Part shown: in pieces, positions 1-11,148 of the stretch | Position numbering within the stretch: position 1 is the first letter of the stretch | How the letters are laid out: every line of letters starts with the position of its first letter | Notes under the pieces: generated by a model | Databases searched by the model: none | The model's input: only the letters and a program-made list of their open reading frames with translations | Told to the model about the DNA's origin: nothing | Position numbers and translations under genes: made by a program | DNA from: Cupriavidus sp. UYMMa02A | GTDB taxonomy: Bacteria; Pseudomonadota; Gammaproteobacteria; Burkholderiales; Burkholderiaceae | Direction: 5' to 3' | Assembly (NCBI GenBank): GCA_001725945.1 | Contig: LRMT01000021.1 | Coordinates: 1-64,000, forward strand | Length of the DNA: 64,000 nt

Positions 1-45
1 ATGCCGCCAGCGTTCAATCTGAGCCAGGATCAAACTCTTCAGTTC
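1..45 (-). rRNA. rrs: 16S ribosomal RNA, 5' end only (partial)
   Basis: The reverse complement of the first 45 bases is the universal 16S 5' end: the AGAGTTTGATCCTGGCTCAG primer site followed by the start of the helix that begins GATTGAACGCTGG. Aligned to the E. coli numbering, nucleotide 1 falls at about position 45. The gene runs leftward and leaves the window, so only about 3% of it is present. Small open frames across this stretch are not genes. Confidence 0.95.
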
Positions 46-450
46 AATCTCTGTGTGGAAGCCTCGCGGCTCCCTCGCTCTTTCGAGCGGTCGCTCACTC
101 TCAGAAAACTGACTGACCAGATCCGAAGACCCAGTCACGTTTTACTGTGCGAGCACTTTGTAACTTTTGAAGCTCGAAGTCCGAAGACCTCGTGCGTCCG
201 CTACCCAGCGCCCACACTTATCGGTTGTTTGGTTGTTAAAGAACTTCGCTGCCGGCTTTGCCGTTCAGCGCGCTGCGTTGTCTGCAGCAGAGAAACGAGA
301 TTATGAAGCGCTTTCTACGTTTCGTCAACCGGATCAGCAATCTTTTTGCTTCGGTCCGTCGCGCCAACTTCGCGCTTCCAACCACCCCATCGACCCCGCA
401 ACCCTTGCCAGCCCTGCTTTGCAGCGCCGCGTTGTGTTGCGAGGGGGCGA
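46..450 (-). other. rRNA operon leader (transcribed spacer upstream of 16S)
   Basis: About 400 bases lie between the predicted rRNA promoter and the 16S 5' end. The minus strand carries an antitermination box (see separate entry), followed by a CCGATAAGTGTGGGCG stretch typical of betaproteobacterial 16S leaders. No protein-coding signal is convincing: the overlapping open frames are short, arginine/cysteine-rich and lack ribosome sites. The start of the transcript is inferred from the promoter only. Confidence 0.8.
234..245 (-). promoter_or_regulatory. boxA antitermination element of rrn leader
   Basis: The minus strand reads GTTCTTTAACA here, matching the E. coli rrn boxA (TGCTCTTTAACA) except at the 5' end. 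It lies about 190 bases upstream of mature 16S, where the NusB/NusE antitermination complex is known to load in rRNA operons. Confidence 0.75.
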
Positions 451-479
451 ATATTAAGGCAGCGATCCGCGCTTGGCAA
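451..479 (-). promoter_or_regulatory. rRNA operon promoter
   Basis: On the minus strand TTGCCA (474-479) is followed after exactly 17 bases by TAATAT (451-456). The DNA just downstream is a C-run (CGCCCCC), the GC-rich discriminator expected of a stringently controlled rRNA promoter. The sequence upstream of the -35 is A/T-rich (GAATTATTTC, about 490-500), compatible with an UP element. Start of transcription is inferred near 444. A second TATATA-like stretch near 577-585 could be an additional weaker promoter. Confidence 0.7.
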
Positions 480-762
480 GCCCTTGGAAGAAATAATTCA
501 ACGAAACCAGAAAAGTGCATCATGCATTGCTTTTCTGCCCTTGCCGGGCAGCCCGAGGCAGGGGCTGCTCTCTCTATATATAAGGGTCGGTTGCGGCGTT
601 AATACGCTGGTGCCATTTTCGGGCTCCAGCTATTGCCTGCAAGTCAAGCCGATGGAAATGCCTATGGAGTTCGCCGGCAGCCTGAAGAGGTTTGTCATGC
701 ACGGCACGATGGCTCATGATCAGGGACTTCAGCAACGCGGTACCGCATAAGCGGAAACCTCC

Positions 763-1149
763 ATGACTATCCGGATCGTTCGACAGGGATCCCCGCGCGC
801 CGCCGATGAGGGTCTTCGCATTGGCACTGTGCGCCGACCACCCCGGGGCGTACCCAAGGCGGAATTCGCCAGCCGCGATTTCTACGACGTCTGGTATCCC
901 GTCCTCTCTCCCACCCCGGAGCTGGTCGCCCAGGCCCTGGCGGCCGACGACGACAAGGCCTGGCGCGCATTCGTCAGGCATTTCCGCAAGGAAATGGCCG
1001 CACCCGACGCCAGCCGCACGCTGGACCTGCTGGCTGCGCTGTCACACCAGACCAACTTCTCCGTGGGCTGTTATTGCGAGGATGAAGCGCACTGCCACCG
1101 CTCGGTATTACGCGAGCTGCTGGCCGAGCGCGGCGCAGTGATTGGCTGA
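763..1149 (+). CDS. DUF488 (YeaO-like) family protein
   Basis: A 128-residue protein of unknown biochemical function in the DUF488 family. The family signature is in the C-terminal third: VGCYC (about residues 102-106) followed by EDEAHCHRSVLRELL, with the conserved Cys/His residues. The N-terminal half carries the RDFYDVWYPVLSP segment also typical of YeaO-type members. Length matches the family (about 120-130). The ATG at 763 follows a weak GGAAACC. It is not obviously in an operon: the rRNA promoter upstream points the other way, and the next gene starts 78 bases downstream. It is intact. Confidence 0.85.
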   Translation: MTIRIVRQGSPRAADEGLRIGTVRRPPRGVPKAEFASRDFYDVWYPVLSPTPELVAQALAADDDKAWRAFVRHFRKEMAAPDASRTLDLLAALSHQTNFSVGCYCEDEAHCHRSVLRELLAERGAVIG

Positions 1150-1227
1150 CAATATTCCCTCCGCCTTGCTCGTCCGTGCCCGCGCCAGCGGCTGGCTCCT
1201 GGCGCCCTTACCCCGCTCCGATTTCCG

Positions 1228-2470
1228 ATGGTCCTGAATTTCGTCTGGCTCGGCTTCTTCCTGACTGCCTTCGTGGCCGCTTGCGTACGGCTCGCCAACG
1301 GCGACCTCGCCGTATTCCCCGCCATGCTGGCCAGCCTGTTCGACAGCGCCCGCACGGCGTTCGAGATTTCCCTGGGGCTGGCCGGGGTGATGAGTCTGTG
1401 GCTGGGCATCATGCGCATCGGAGAACGCGCCGGCGTCGTGGATGCCTTTGCCAGGCTGGTCAACCCGCTGCTGCGTCACTTTTTCCCCGGCGTGCCGCAG
1501 GGCCATCCCGCGCAGGGTGCGATGATGATGAATGTCTCGGCCAACCTGCTGGGCTTGGACAATGCCGCCACCCCGCTGGGCCTGAACGCCATGCGCGAAC
1601 TGCAGACGCTGAATCCGCGCCCGAGATCGCCACCAACGCGCAGATCATGTTCATCGTACTGAACACGGCGGGCCTGACCCTGATCCCGACCTCGGTCATC
1701 GCCATGCGGCAGGCGGTGGCGATCAAGCAAGGGCTGGTCGGCTTCAATGCCGCGGATATCTTCCTGCCGACATTGCTCGCGACCGGCGGCTCGTTCCTGG
1801 CGGGCCTGCTGGCCGTGGCCTGGGTGCAGCGGCTGAACCTGTTCCGGCCGGCGGTACTGGCGGCTCTTGCAGTGGCCGCACTGGGTCTGGGCGCGCTGCT
1901 GGCCTGGCTTCGCCACGCACCGCCGGGCCAGGTCGGCCAGCTTACAGCGCTGGCCGGCAGTGGCTTCATCCTTTCACTGATCACCGTGTTCCTGGTGTGT
2001 GGCGCGGTTCGGCGCGTCAATGTCTATGACGCCTTTATCGATGGCGCCAAGGAGGGCTTCGGCGTCGCGGTGCAGATCATTCCGTATCTGGTAGCGATCC
2101 TGGTCGCGATCGGCCTGTTCCGCGCCAGTGGCTGCATGGACATCGTGATGCATGGCCTGACTGCCGGGTTCGCCTGGCTTGGGCTGGACACCGAGTTCGT
2201 GCCCGCCCTTCCGGTCGGGCTGATGAAAATCCTCTCCGGCGCGGCGCGCGCGGCCTTATGGTGGATGTGATGACCACGTACGGCGTCGACTCCTTTCAGG
2301 GGCGGCTGGCGGCCATCATCCAGGGATCGACCGAGACGACCTTCTATGTTCTTGCCGTCTATTTCGGCAGCGTTAATGTGCGCAATACCCGTCACGCCTT
2401 AGCATGCGCGCTATTCGCGGATGTCGCGGGACTCGTCTGCGCTGTCGGGGCCGCGTATCTGTTCCGCTAG
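1228..2470 (+). CDS. SpmA/SpmB-like nucleoside-recognition (Gate) domain membrane protein, frameshifted
   Basis: A fused SpmA-SpmB-type inner-membrane protein of about 410 residues, as found in many proteobacteria. 'Spore maturation' is only the Bacillus name; the role here is unknown. Seen: hydrophobic segments throughout, the MMMNVSANLLGLDNAATPLGL motif of SpmA in the first half, and IIPYLVAILVAIGLFRASG plus AAIIQGSTETTFYVLAVYFG of SpmB in the second. The frame changes near 1615 and again near 2245 (within the SGSGARG-like stretch before LMVDVMTTYG). Both changes are consistent with loss of one base, and the protein is complete when rejoined. Start ATG 1228 has no strong ribosome site. Confidence 0.8.
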
Positions 2471-2570
2471 AGAAAGCGCCTCTCGCAACTCACAGGCCCG
2501 AAAGCAAACCCGGTTTGTTGTACTCACACAACGATGTTGTGTCAGAAAGCAAACATTTCCGGGAGCCAGC

Positions 2571-2599
2571 TTGGTGCGTCGCAACAAAGCGTGTATAGT
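2571..2599 (+). promoter_or_regulatory. Sigma-70 promoter of candidate small RNA
   Basis: TTGGTG (2571-2576) and TATAGT (2594-2599) are separated by 17 bases, a good housekeeping promoter. Predicted start near 2606. Immediately upstream lie a palindrome ACACAAC-gat-GTTGTGT (2526-2542) and a direct repeat GAAAGCAAAC (2510-2519 and 2545-2554), which may be a regulator site. Confidence 0.55.
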
Positions 2600-2605
2600 G
2601 AAGTC

Positions 2606-2661
2606 TGTCTCCTCCACCACCTCGGTGGATTCCAACCCGCGCAGAACCCTGCGCGGGTTTT
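2606..2661 (+). ncRNA. Candidate small RNA with C-rich anti-Shine-Dalgarno-like motif
   Basis: A promoter and an intrinsic terminator enclose only about 55 bases with no reading frame. The predicted RNA begins with an unpaired GTCTCCTCC stretch (complementary to Shine-Dalgarno sequences), then a short CCACC/GGTGG hairpin, then the terminator hairpin. This architecture resembles C-rich-loop small RNAs, but I recognise no named family. It could instead be an attenuated leader of the DUF1488 gene about 270 bases downstream. Confidence 0.4.
2636..2661 (+). terminator. Rho-independent terminator
   Basis: Perfect 9-bp stem CCCGCGCAG / CTGCGCGGG (2636-2644 with 2649-2657), loop AACC, followed by TTTT. 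It ends the short transcript starting near 2606, or terminates readthrough from the SpmAB-like gene. Confidence 0.75.
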
Positions 2662-2929
2662 GCCCAATTTCGGCGAAAGGTCCTGCCACCATTGGATTTA
2701 CTCTCGTGGCAACTTGGTGCGCATACGAATGACTGCGATTGCCGCGGCGCGGAGCATGATGCGCCCGATCATTGCAAATACGGCAGCGATTATTGATTTT
2801 GCTGCAGAGCAGCAAAATAATGACATCGGGCCGGCCACTGCCTTCTGCCGGCGATCTGAGCGCCTTTACGGCGCCAGCCGATGTCCTAGAATGTCTTCAT
2901 TCGTTCGTCGACCGCACGAGGGGTACGCC

Positions 2930-3208
2930 ATGTCCGCTGTCTCGTTTCCTCGCGCCAATCCGACCTACTGCGCGGCCAGCCTGCGGCTGTCCTGCCCTGC
3001 AACGGTCAACGGCAGCCCCACACAGTATTCCGTCACTGCTGAAGCGCTCGAAGCGCACTTCGGCGCGCGCTCGCCGCGCGAAGAAGACTTGCTGGCGGCC
3101 TTCGCCAGCAACCGCCAGCGAATCGAGCAACTGGCGGAAAGCCTGTTCGAGCTGACCGAGGCCCGGGAGATCGTGCTGCGCAGCGGGCATTTCCGCTTCG
3201 CCGGCTAA
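2930..3208 (+). CDS. DUF1488 family protein
   Basis: A 92-residue protein. The second half carries the DUF1488 pattern: an EALEAHFGA segment (about residues 41-49), then LLAAFASNRQRIEQLAESLFE, then EIVLRSGHFRF at the C-terminus. The function of the family is unknown. ATG 2930 is preceded by a GAGGGG stretch at suitable distance. It is intact and convergent with the universal stress protein gene, whose stop codon lies 24 bases beyond this one. Confidence 0.8.
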   Translation: MSAVSFPRANPTYCAASLRLSCPATVNGSPTQYSVTAEALEAHFGARSPREEDLLAAFASNRQRIEQLAESLFELTEAREIVLRSGHFRFAG

Positions 3209-3231
3209 CCGGTCCGGCACGGCCGATCCAC

Positions 3232-3701
3232 TCAGTCCGGGGCGCCTTCGCCGCGCACCAGCAGCACCGGCATGGTGGACTGGCGGATCACCGCTTCGGC
3301 GACACTGCCCAGCACCAGGCGGCGCACACCGCGTCGGCCGTGCGTGCCGATCACCAGCAGGTCCGCGCCCCACTGACGGGCGGCCTCGTTGATGGATGCG
3401 CCGATATCGCCTGGGACCGCAGCCTCGCTCACCAGCCGGGTCTCGTGTTTGACATTGGCGGCTGCCAGGCGAGCCGCCGCGTCTTCGAGTGCCCGCTGGC
3501 CGCTCTCGACAAACGCCTTCTGTACCTGGCTCGGGTCGTAGAAACCGGCATCGAAGAGCGGCGTCGCGCTGTCGACGACATAGAGCGCGAGCACCGTCGC
3601 GCCGCCCGGGCCCGCGACCGAACCGCCTCGTCCAGGGCCAGGGCGGACGTGCTGCTGCCGTCCACCGCCACCACGATCTTGCTGTACGCCGCGCCAGTCA
3701 T
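3232..3701 (-). CDS. Universal stress protein (UspA family), frameshifted
   Basis: A cytoplasmic UspA-fold protein of about 155 residues. The N-terminus has the KIVVAVDGS strand-loop of the family. The C-terminal half has the ATP-binding signature [22 protein letters not shown] (about residues 115-136), a G-2x-G-9x-G(S/T) arrangement, so nucleotide binding is likely. The frame shifts near 3610-3625, consistent with one lost base. The start ATG at 3701 has a clear GGAGG eight bases upstream. An 11-bp inverted repeat lies just upstream in the leader. Role under stress is inferred from family only. Confidence 0.85.
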
Positions 3702-3729
3702 CTTGATTACCTCCATAAACAGGAATAAA

Positions 3730-3760
3730 GGGGATGGCGGACATGCGGACCGCCATCCCC
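3730..3760 (-). repeat. 11-bp perfect inverted repeat in universal stress protein leader
   Basis: GGGGATGGCGG (3730-3740) and CCGCCATCCCC (3750-3760) form a perfect stem with a 9-base loop. On the minus strand it is followed by TTTATT and then, 17 bases on, the ribosome site of the usp gene. It is either a leader attenuator or an operator. A TAGTAT sequence just upstream (minus strand) may be the -10 box. Confidence 0.6.
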
Positions 3761-3879
3761 ATACTACACGTGCCGCCCCCTGCACGCGGCTGGGTCGGTA
3801 CGGCGAGCCGGCAAAGAGCCATGTGCTAGATTGGGCACGGGCGTCCAACGGCGGAGGGGAAAAGCGTGGCGGGATTCGG

Positions 3880-4395
3880 ATGGACTCGCTGATCACGGCT
3901 GCGGCCCGTGCACTGGCGGTCGGTGACCCGCTCGGCGCGCTGAACCGGGTCGCCCTGCGCGATGACGCGCCCGCGCTGGCGCTGCGCGGGATCGCCATGG
4001 CGCAGCTCGGCGATTTCGCGCGCGCGAAATTGCTCCTGCGCAGTGCCGCACGCGCGTTCGGTCCGAAAGAAGCCGTGTCCCGGGCGCGATGCATCGTCGC
4101 CGAAGCCGAGATCGCGCTCGTCTCGCGCGAGCTGGGCTGGCCCGTGAAATCGCTCGACGCCGCGCGGGCCACGCTCGAAGCGCATGGCGACCGCGCGGCA
4201 ACGCCGCGCATGCATGCTACGCAGGTGCGCCGCCTGCTGCTGATCGGCCATCTCGAAGAGGCCGAACACAGGCTCGCCGGGCTGGACGCCGCCACGCCGC
4301 TTCCTCCCGCCTTGCGCGCTGCGCACGAACCTCGTCACCGCCGGGATTGCCATCCGCCGCCTGCGAACGAAGGCGCGCGCGCCGCGCTGACCCGG
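3880..4395 (+). pseudogene. 5' fragment of a TPR-like/helix-turn-helix regulator-type gene, truncated
   Basis: The product begins MDSLITAAARALAVGDPLGALNR and continues as alanine- and arginine-rich helical repeats (about 170 residues). From memory it resembles the N-terminal part of a much longer (450+ residue) Burkholderiales protein ending in a helix-turn-helix domain; I cannot verify this here. The frame breaks near 4328: after it the other frame reads LVTAGIAIRRLRTKA, as expected for the continuation. The coding sequence then stops at about 4390, where it joins the middle of a carboxyltransferase gene. The C-terminal two thirds are missing. Confidence 0.55.
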
Positions 4396-5153
4396 CCGAG
4401 CTCGATGGTGTGATGACGCTGGACATGAAGCGCCCCGTGGATATGCGCGAGGTCATTGCCCGCATCGTCGACGATTCTGCGTGGCTACCGTTCAAGCCCG
4501 ACTACGGTCCAGGCACCGTGTGCGGCCATGCGCGCATCGAAGGCCATGCCGTGGGCTTCATCACCAACAACGGCCCGATCGATCCGGCAGGCGCGACCAA
4601 GGCGGCGCAGTTCATCCAACTGTGCAACCAGTCGGGCACGCCGATCGTGTTCCTGCAGAACACCACGGGCTTTATCGTCGGCCGCGCCTCGGAAGAAGCC
4701 GGCATGATCAAGCATGGCTCGAAGATGATCCAGGCGCTGTCCAACTCGATCGTGCCGCAGGTCACGATCTATTGCGGCTCGTCGTTCGGCGCCGGAAATT
4801 TTGGCATGTGCGGCCGGGGCTTCCATCCGCGTTTCTGCTTTTCGTGGCCCAATGCGCGAACCGCGGTGATGGGCGGCGAGCAGGCCGCCATGACGCTGGA
4901 GATCGTGGCGCGCCAGCAGGCCGCGCGCAAGGGCACGGCCGTCGATGAAGCGCAGCTTGCCGCGCAGAATGCGGAGATCGTCGCCAACTTCGAACGCCAG
5001 GCCAGCGCCTTTGTCACTAGCGGCCTGCTGCTGGACGACGGCGTGATCGATCCGCGCGATACCCGCGCCGTGCTGGCCTTCGTGCTGGCCACGGCCCGTG
5101 AAGCGAACCGGCGCGAGCCGCGGGCCGTGCAGTTTGGCGTCGCACGCCTCTGA
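4390..5153 (+). pseudogene. Acyl-CoA carboxylase carboxyltransferase (beta) subunit, C-terminal half only
   Basis: Homologue of the carboxyltransferase subunit of methylcrotonyl-/geranyl-CoA carboxylases (LiuB/AtuC type), which moves CO2 from biotin to an enoyl-CoA. Present: DPAELDGVM, RPVDMREVIARIVDDS, then the second crotonase-like domain with ITNNGPIDPAGATKAAQFIQ, FLQNTTGFIVGR, GSSFGAGNFGMCGRGF and MGGEQAAMTLE. About 250 residues remain of a family usually near 530; the N-terminal, acyl-CoA-binding half is gone. The missing part is replaced by the fragment before it, so no start codon or ribosome site exists for this piece. Downstream genes of the same pathway follow directly. Confidence 0.8.
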
Positions 5154-5197
5154 GCCATCAACGCATACCTACCCAACAAGAATTCCTGGAGACCAGC

Positions 5198-6358
5198 ATG
5201 CTGTACACCGAAGACCACCGCAATATCATGGACAGCATCCGCCGCTTCGTGTCGGCGGAAATCGATCCGCACGTCGATGAGTGGGAAGCCGCCGAGATTT
5301 TCCCGGCGCACGAGCTGTTCAAGAAGATGGGCGACCTCGGCTTCCTCGGCATCACCAAGCCGGTGGAATACGGCGGGCTCGGGCTCGATTTCTCGTACGC
5401 CATCGCCGCGGCCGAGGCGCTTGGCTATGCGCGTGCGCAAGGCATCGGCATGGGCGTAGGCGTTCAAACCGACATGGCCACCCCGGCGCTGACCGCGTTC
5501 GGCTCCGACGCGCTCAAGCGCGAGTTCCTGGCGCCGGCCATTGCGGGCGACATGGTGTGCTCGATCGGCGTGTCGGAAGCCGGTGCGGGCTCCGACGTGG
5601 CCTCGCTCAAGACGCGTGCGCGCCGCGACGGCGATGACTATGTCATCACCGGCTCCAAGATGTGGATCACCAACGGTACACAGGCCGACTGGATCTGCCT
5701 GCTGTGCAATACCTCCGAGGGTCCGGTGCACAAGAACAAGTCGCTGATCGTGGTGCCGCTCAAGGAGAACGGCAAGCGCGTGAAGGGCGTGGAAGTGCAG
5801 AAGATCAAGAAGTTCGGCATGTGGTGCTCGGACACCGCGCAGATCTTCTTCGATGAAGTGCGCGTGCCGGCGCGCAACCGCATCGGCGAAGAGGGCATGG
5901 GCTTCATCTACCAGATGAAGCAGTTCCAGGAAGAGCGCCTGAACGGTGCCGCGCGCCGGCTGGCCTGCACCGCGCTGATCGAGGAGACCGCCGAGTACCT
6001 GCGCCAGCGCATCGCGTTCGGCAAGCCGCTGCTGGACAACCAGTTCATCCAGTTCAAGCTGGCCGAACTCAAGACCGAGATGGAAGCGCTGCGCGCGCTG
6101 GTCTATGTGGCCACGCAGACCTACATCGACGGCGGCGAGGTGACCGAGCTGGCGTCGATGGCCAAGCTCAAGGCCGGGCGCCTGTCGCGCGAGGTGGCGG
6201 ACTGGTGCATGCAGTTCCAGGGCGGCATGGGCTACACGTGGGACAACCATGCCTCGCGCGCCTATCGCGACTTCCGCCTGGGTTCGATCGGTGGCGGCGC
6301 GGACGAGGTGATGCTGCAGGTGATCGCCAAGCAGATGGGCCTGATGTCGCGCGGCTGA
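5198..6358 (+). CDS. Acyl-CoA dehydrogenase (AtuD/citronellyl-CoA dehydrogenase-like)
   Basis: A 386-residue flavoprotein that would introduce a 2,3 double bond into an acyl-CoA. Seen: N-terminal helical domain, the FAD-binding CSIGVSEAGAGSDVASLKT (about residues 120-140) and MWITNG, and the C-terminal QGGMGYTWDNHASRAYRDFR followed by GSIGGGADEVM, where the catalytic Glu of many family members lies. ATG 5198 follows CTGGAGACC. It is intact. It lies 44 bases after the carboxyltransferase fragment and 34 before an enoyl-CoA hydratase gene, matching the atuC-atuD-atuE-atuF order of acyclic terpene utilisation; the substrate here is inferred. Confidence 0.85.
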   Translation: MLYTEDHRNIMDSIRRFVSAEIDPHVDEWEAAEIFPAHELFKKMGDLGFLGITKPVEYGGLGLDFSYAIAAAEALGYARAQGIGMGVGVQTDMATPALTAFGSDALKREFLAPAIAGDMVCSIGVSEAGAGSDVASLKTRARRDGDDYVITGSKMWITNGTQADWICLLCNTSEGPVHKNKSLIVVPLKENGKRVKGVEVQKIKKFGMWCSDTAQIFFDEVRVPARNRIGEEGMGFIYQMKQFQEERLNGAARRLACTALIEETAEYLRQRIAFGKPLLDNQFIQFKLAELKTEMEALRALVYVATQTYIDGGEVTELASMAKLKAGRLSREVADWCMQFQGGMGYTWDNHASRAYRDFRLGSIGGGADEVMLQVIAKQMGLMSRG

Positions 6359-6392
6359 ACGCGTGTCTTTCCACATTCGACGAGACACTGCC

Positions 6393-7235
6393 ATGCCAGA
6401 CCCCTCGCAGAACGACGGCGTGATCGTTCGCCGCGCCAGCGGCGTGCTGTTCGCCACGCTGAACATTCCGGCTACGCGCAACGCGCTGGCGCCCGAAGTC
6501 GTGGCGGCGCTGGCCGCCACGGTGGAGCAGGCCGAGTCCGACCCTGAAGTGCGCGCGCTGGTGCTGCGCGGCGCTGGCGGCATCTTCAGTGCAGGCGGCA
6601 ACGTCGGCAACTTCCAGGCCCGCATGCAAGCTGATGCCAGCCAGGAAGACCCGGTCGCCACGCGCAACCGCCAGTTCGGCTATTTCATGGAGCGCCTGTC
6701 GGCGCTGCCGGTGCCCGTGATTGCCGCCGTGGACGGCGCGGCCATGGGCGGCGGCATGGGCCTGGCGTGCGCGGCGGATATCGTGCTGGCCACGCGCGAC
6801 GCACGCTTTGCGCTGTCGGAGACGACGCTGGGCATCATCGCCGCGCAGATCGCGCCGTTCGTGGTGCAGCGCCTCGGTGCCGTGACCACGCGCCGCTCGG
6901 CCTCACCGGCGAGCGCGTCAGCGGCCAGTCCGCGGTGGCATCGGCCTCGTCGACCAGCTCGCCGAAGACAGCGCCGAACTCGACGCGCTGATCGCCGAAT
7001 GGCTGACGCGCATCGGCCGCTGCGGCCCGCACGCCAATCGCATGTTCAAGACGCTGGTGGGCCGATGCGGGCAAGAGCCAGTGTCGCCGCTGCTCGACGA
7101 GGCATCGCGCCTGTTTGCGCAGTGCATGCGGCGCGAGGTGCGGAAGGCGTGGCCGCCTTCCGCGAGAAGCGCGACGCCGCCTGGGTCGCGCGCTTCGATG
7201 CCGACACCGTACGCGCCGCGCAGGCCGTTGCCTGA
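6393..7235 (+). CDS. Enoyl-CoA hydratase/isomerase family protein (AtuE-like), frameshifted
   Basis: Crotonase-family enzyme of about 280 residues, expected to hydrate an unsaturated acyl-CoA. The N-terminal 165 residues are in one frame and carry the oxyanion-hole loops [12 protein letters not shown] and [20 protein letters not shown]. Downstream the frame moves three times (near 6890, 6935 and 7140): [11 protein letters not shown], then [19 protein letters not shown] and MFKTLVG, then [14 protein letters not shown], which is the usual C-terminus. All three changes fit single lost bases. Start ATG 6393 was chosen for alignment to the family; ribosome site is weak. Confidence 0.8.
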   Translation: MPDPSQNDGVIVRRASGVLFATLNIPATRNALAPEVVAALAATVEQAESDPEVRALVLRGAGGIFSAGGNVGNFQARMQADASQEDPVATRNRQFGYFMERLSALPVPVIAAVDGAAMGGGMGLACAADIVLATRDARFALSETTLGIIAAQIAPFVVQRLGAVTTRRSASPASASAASPRWHRPRRPARRRQRRTRRADRRMADAHRPLRPARQSHVQDAGGPMRARASVAAARRGIAPVCAVHAARGAEGVAAFREKRDAAWVARFDADTVRAAQAVA

Positions 7236-7264
7236 GACTTCAAAGAGATTCACGGGATTTCCTC

Positions 7265-9262
<1,998 letters not shown>

Positions 9263-9266
<4 letters not shown>

Positions 9267-11061
9267 CCGATACCGCCAAGACCGTACGCATCGGCGGCGC
9301 CTCGGGTTTCTGGGGCGACTCCGCGATCGCCACGCCGCAACTGCTCGGCGTGCCGGGCATGCAATACCTGGTCTACGATTACTTGGCCGAGACCACCATG
9401 TCCATCCTTGCGCGCGCCCGCGCCAAGACCCGGCGCTTGGCTATGCCACGGACTTCGTGCACGCCGCCATGGCGCCGAACCTTGGCGAGATCCTGCGGCG
9501 CGGCATCCGCGTCGTTGCGAACGCCGGCGGCCTCAACCCGGAAGCGTGTCGCGATGCACTGCTCAAGGTGGCTGCGCAGCAGGGCTTGTCGGCGCGCATT
9601 GCGGTGGTGACCGGCGACGACGTGCAGCCGCAGTTCGCGCAATGGTGCGAGCAAGGACTGACCGATCTGGCCGGGCGGCCGGTGCCGACGGCGCAGCCAT
9701 GGTCGGCCAACGTCTACACCGGCGCGCAGCCCATCGCCCGCGCGCTGGCGCTCGGTGCGGACATCGTCGTTGCCGGACGCTGCGTGGACAGCGCCGTGGT
9801 GGTCGGGGTGCTTGCGCATGAGTTCGACTGGAATTGGACCGACTGGGACCGGCTGGCCGCCGGCACGCTCGCGGGCCATGTCATCGAGTGCGGCGCGCAG
9901 GCAACCGGCGGGCTGTTCACCGACTGGCACCGCGTGCCCGACTGGGACCGCATGGGCTATCCGGTGATCGACTGCGCGCACGACGGCAGCTTCGTGCTGA
10001 GCAAGCCGGAAGGCACCGGCGGACTGATCGACCCCGCGGCTGTGGCCGAGCAGGTGCTGTATGAGGTGGGCGACCCTGCCAACTACCTGATGCCCGACGT
10101 GACGTGCGACTTCCGCACGGTGCGCACCGAACGGGCAGCGCCCGGGCAGGTGCGCGTGTCTGGCGCGCGCGGCAGGGCACCCGGCGCCCACTACAAGGGC
10201 AACGCGACATGGCAGGACGGCTACCAGATCAGCCTGATGATGGCGATCCGCGGCATCGACGCACCCGCCAAGGCGCGGCGCACGGCCGATGCACTGCTCA
10301 AGCGCACGCGCGCCATGCTCGCGGAGCGCGGCTTGCCCGACTACAGCGAGACCATCGTCGAGCTGCTTGGCTGCGAATCGCAGTACGGGCCGCACGCACG
10401 CCAGTTGCCCACGCGCGAGGTCGTCCTGCGCATTGGCGCGCGCCACGAACAGGCCAAGGCGTTGAGTTTCCTGCAGCGCGAGTGCTCGTCGGCGGGGACG
10501 TCGATGGCGGCGGGCACGCGATCGTCGTTCTCGGGCCGTGTCGACATCCAGGCCGTGGTCAAGGTCTTTTCCTTCCTGGTGCCGAAGGCCGACGTGCCAA
10601 TGCGCGTGGCGTTCGAAGACGGCGGGATCGTGCTGGCCAATGCTGCGCAGTGCGGCGACGCCGCTGCGCCCGCGGCCGTCGAGGTGCCATCCCTGCCGCC
10701 TGTGCCGGATGGGCCGCGCGTGCAGCGCCCGCTGGTGGCGCTGGCCTATGCGCGCAGCGGCGACAAGGGCGACGACGAGAACATCGGCGTGATCGCGCGC
10801 CGGCCCGAATACCTGCCGCTGCTGCGCGAGCAGCTCACGCCGCAGGCTGTGCGTGCGTACTTCGCCCACCTCGTGCACGGCGAGGTCGAACGCTTCGACG
10901 TGCCTGGCCTGCATGCGCTGAATTTCCTGATGCATGGCGCGCTGGGCGGCGGCGGCGTGGCGAGCCTGCGCTCGGACCCGCTCGGCAAGAGCTATGCGCA
11001 GATGCTGCTGGACTTTCCGCTTTCCGTACCGCAGAGCTGGGCGCATGACCCGGCCGCATAA
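9263..11061 (+). CDS. AtuA-like acyclic terpene utilisation family protein (DUF1446), frameshifted
   Basis: About 598 residues, AtuA/DUF1446 family, whose biochemical role is unknown but which is genetically linked to acyclic terpene degradation in pseudomonads. Seen: N-terminal VRIGGASGFWGDS, HAAMAPNLGEILRRGIRVVANAGG, LGADIVVAGRCVDSAVV, GHVIECGAQATGG, and a C-terminal AtuA-type domain with LAYARSGDKGDDENIGVIAR. A single frame break near 9425 fits one lost base. Translational coupling to the biotin subunit (ATGA) supports a shared operon. The stop codon lies inside a 13-bp tandem repeat. Confidence 0.85.
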
Positions 11062-11084
11062 GCCGGCCGCATAAGCCGGCCGCA
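11051..11084 (+). repeat. 13-bp tandem repeat across a stop codon
   Basis: The unit CGGCCGCATAAGC occurs twice and is followed by a partial third copy (CGGCCGCA). The TAA in the first copy is the stop codon of the AtuA-like gene. A short slippage repeat; no function is evident. Confidence 0.7.
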
Positions 11085-11148
11085 CAACCGTCGACCTGAA
11101 GCAGACCCTACGCGCTGGCAACAGGCGCCCATCCGACAAGGAGGAGAC

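Noticed and set aside
1..602. Several small open frames of about 100 codons
   Set aside because: They overlie the 16S 5' end, leader and rRNA promoter, and their products look random.
574..762. Short open frames between the rRNA promoter and the DUF488 gene, such as one ending DQGLQQRGTA
   Set aside because: No ribosome site and no recognisable sequence.
4769..6667. CRISPR arrays, IS elements or prophage genes anywhere in the window
   Set aside because: None seen: no regularly spaced repeats, no transposase, integrase or phage structural motifs. The interval given is only a representative one scanned.
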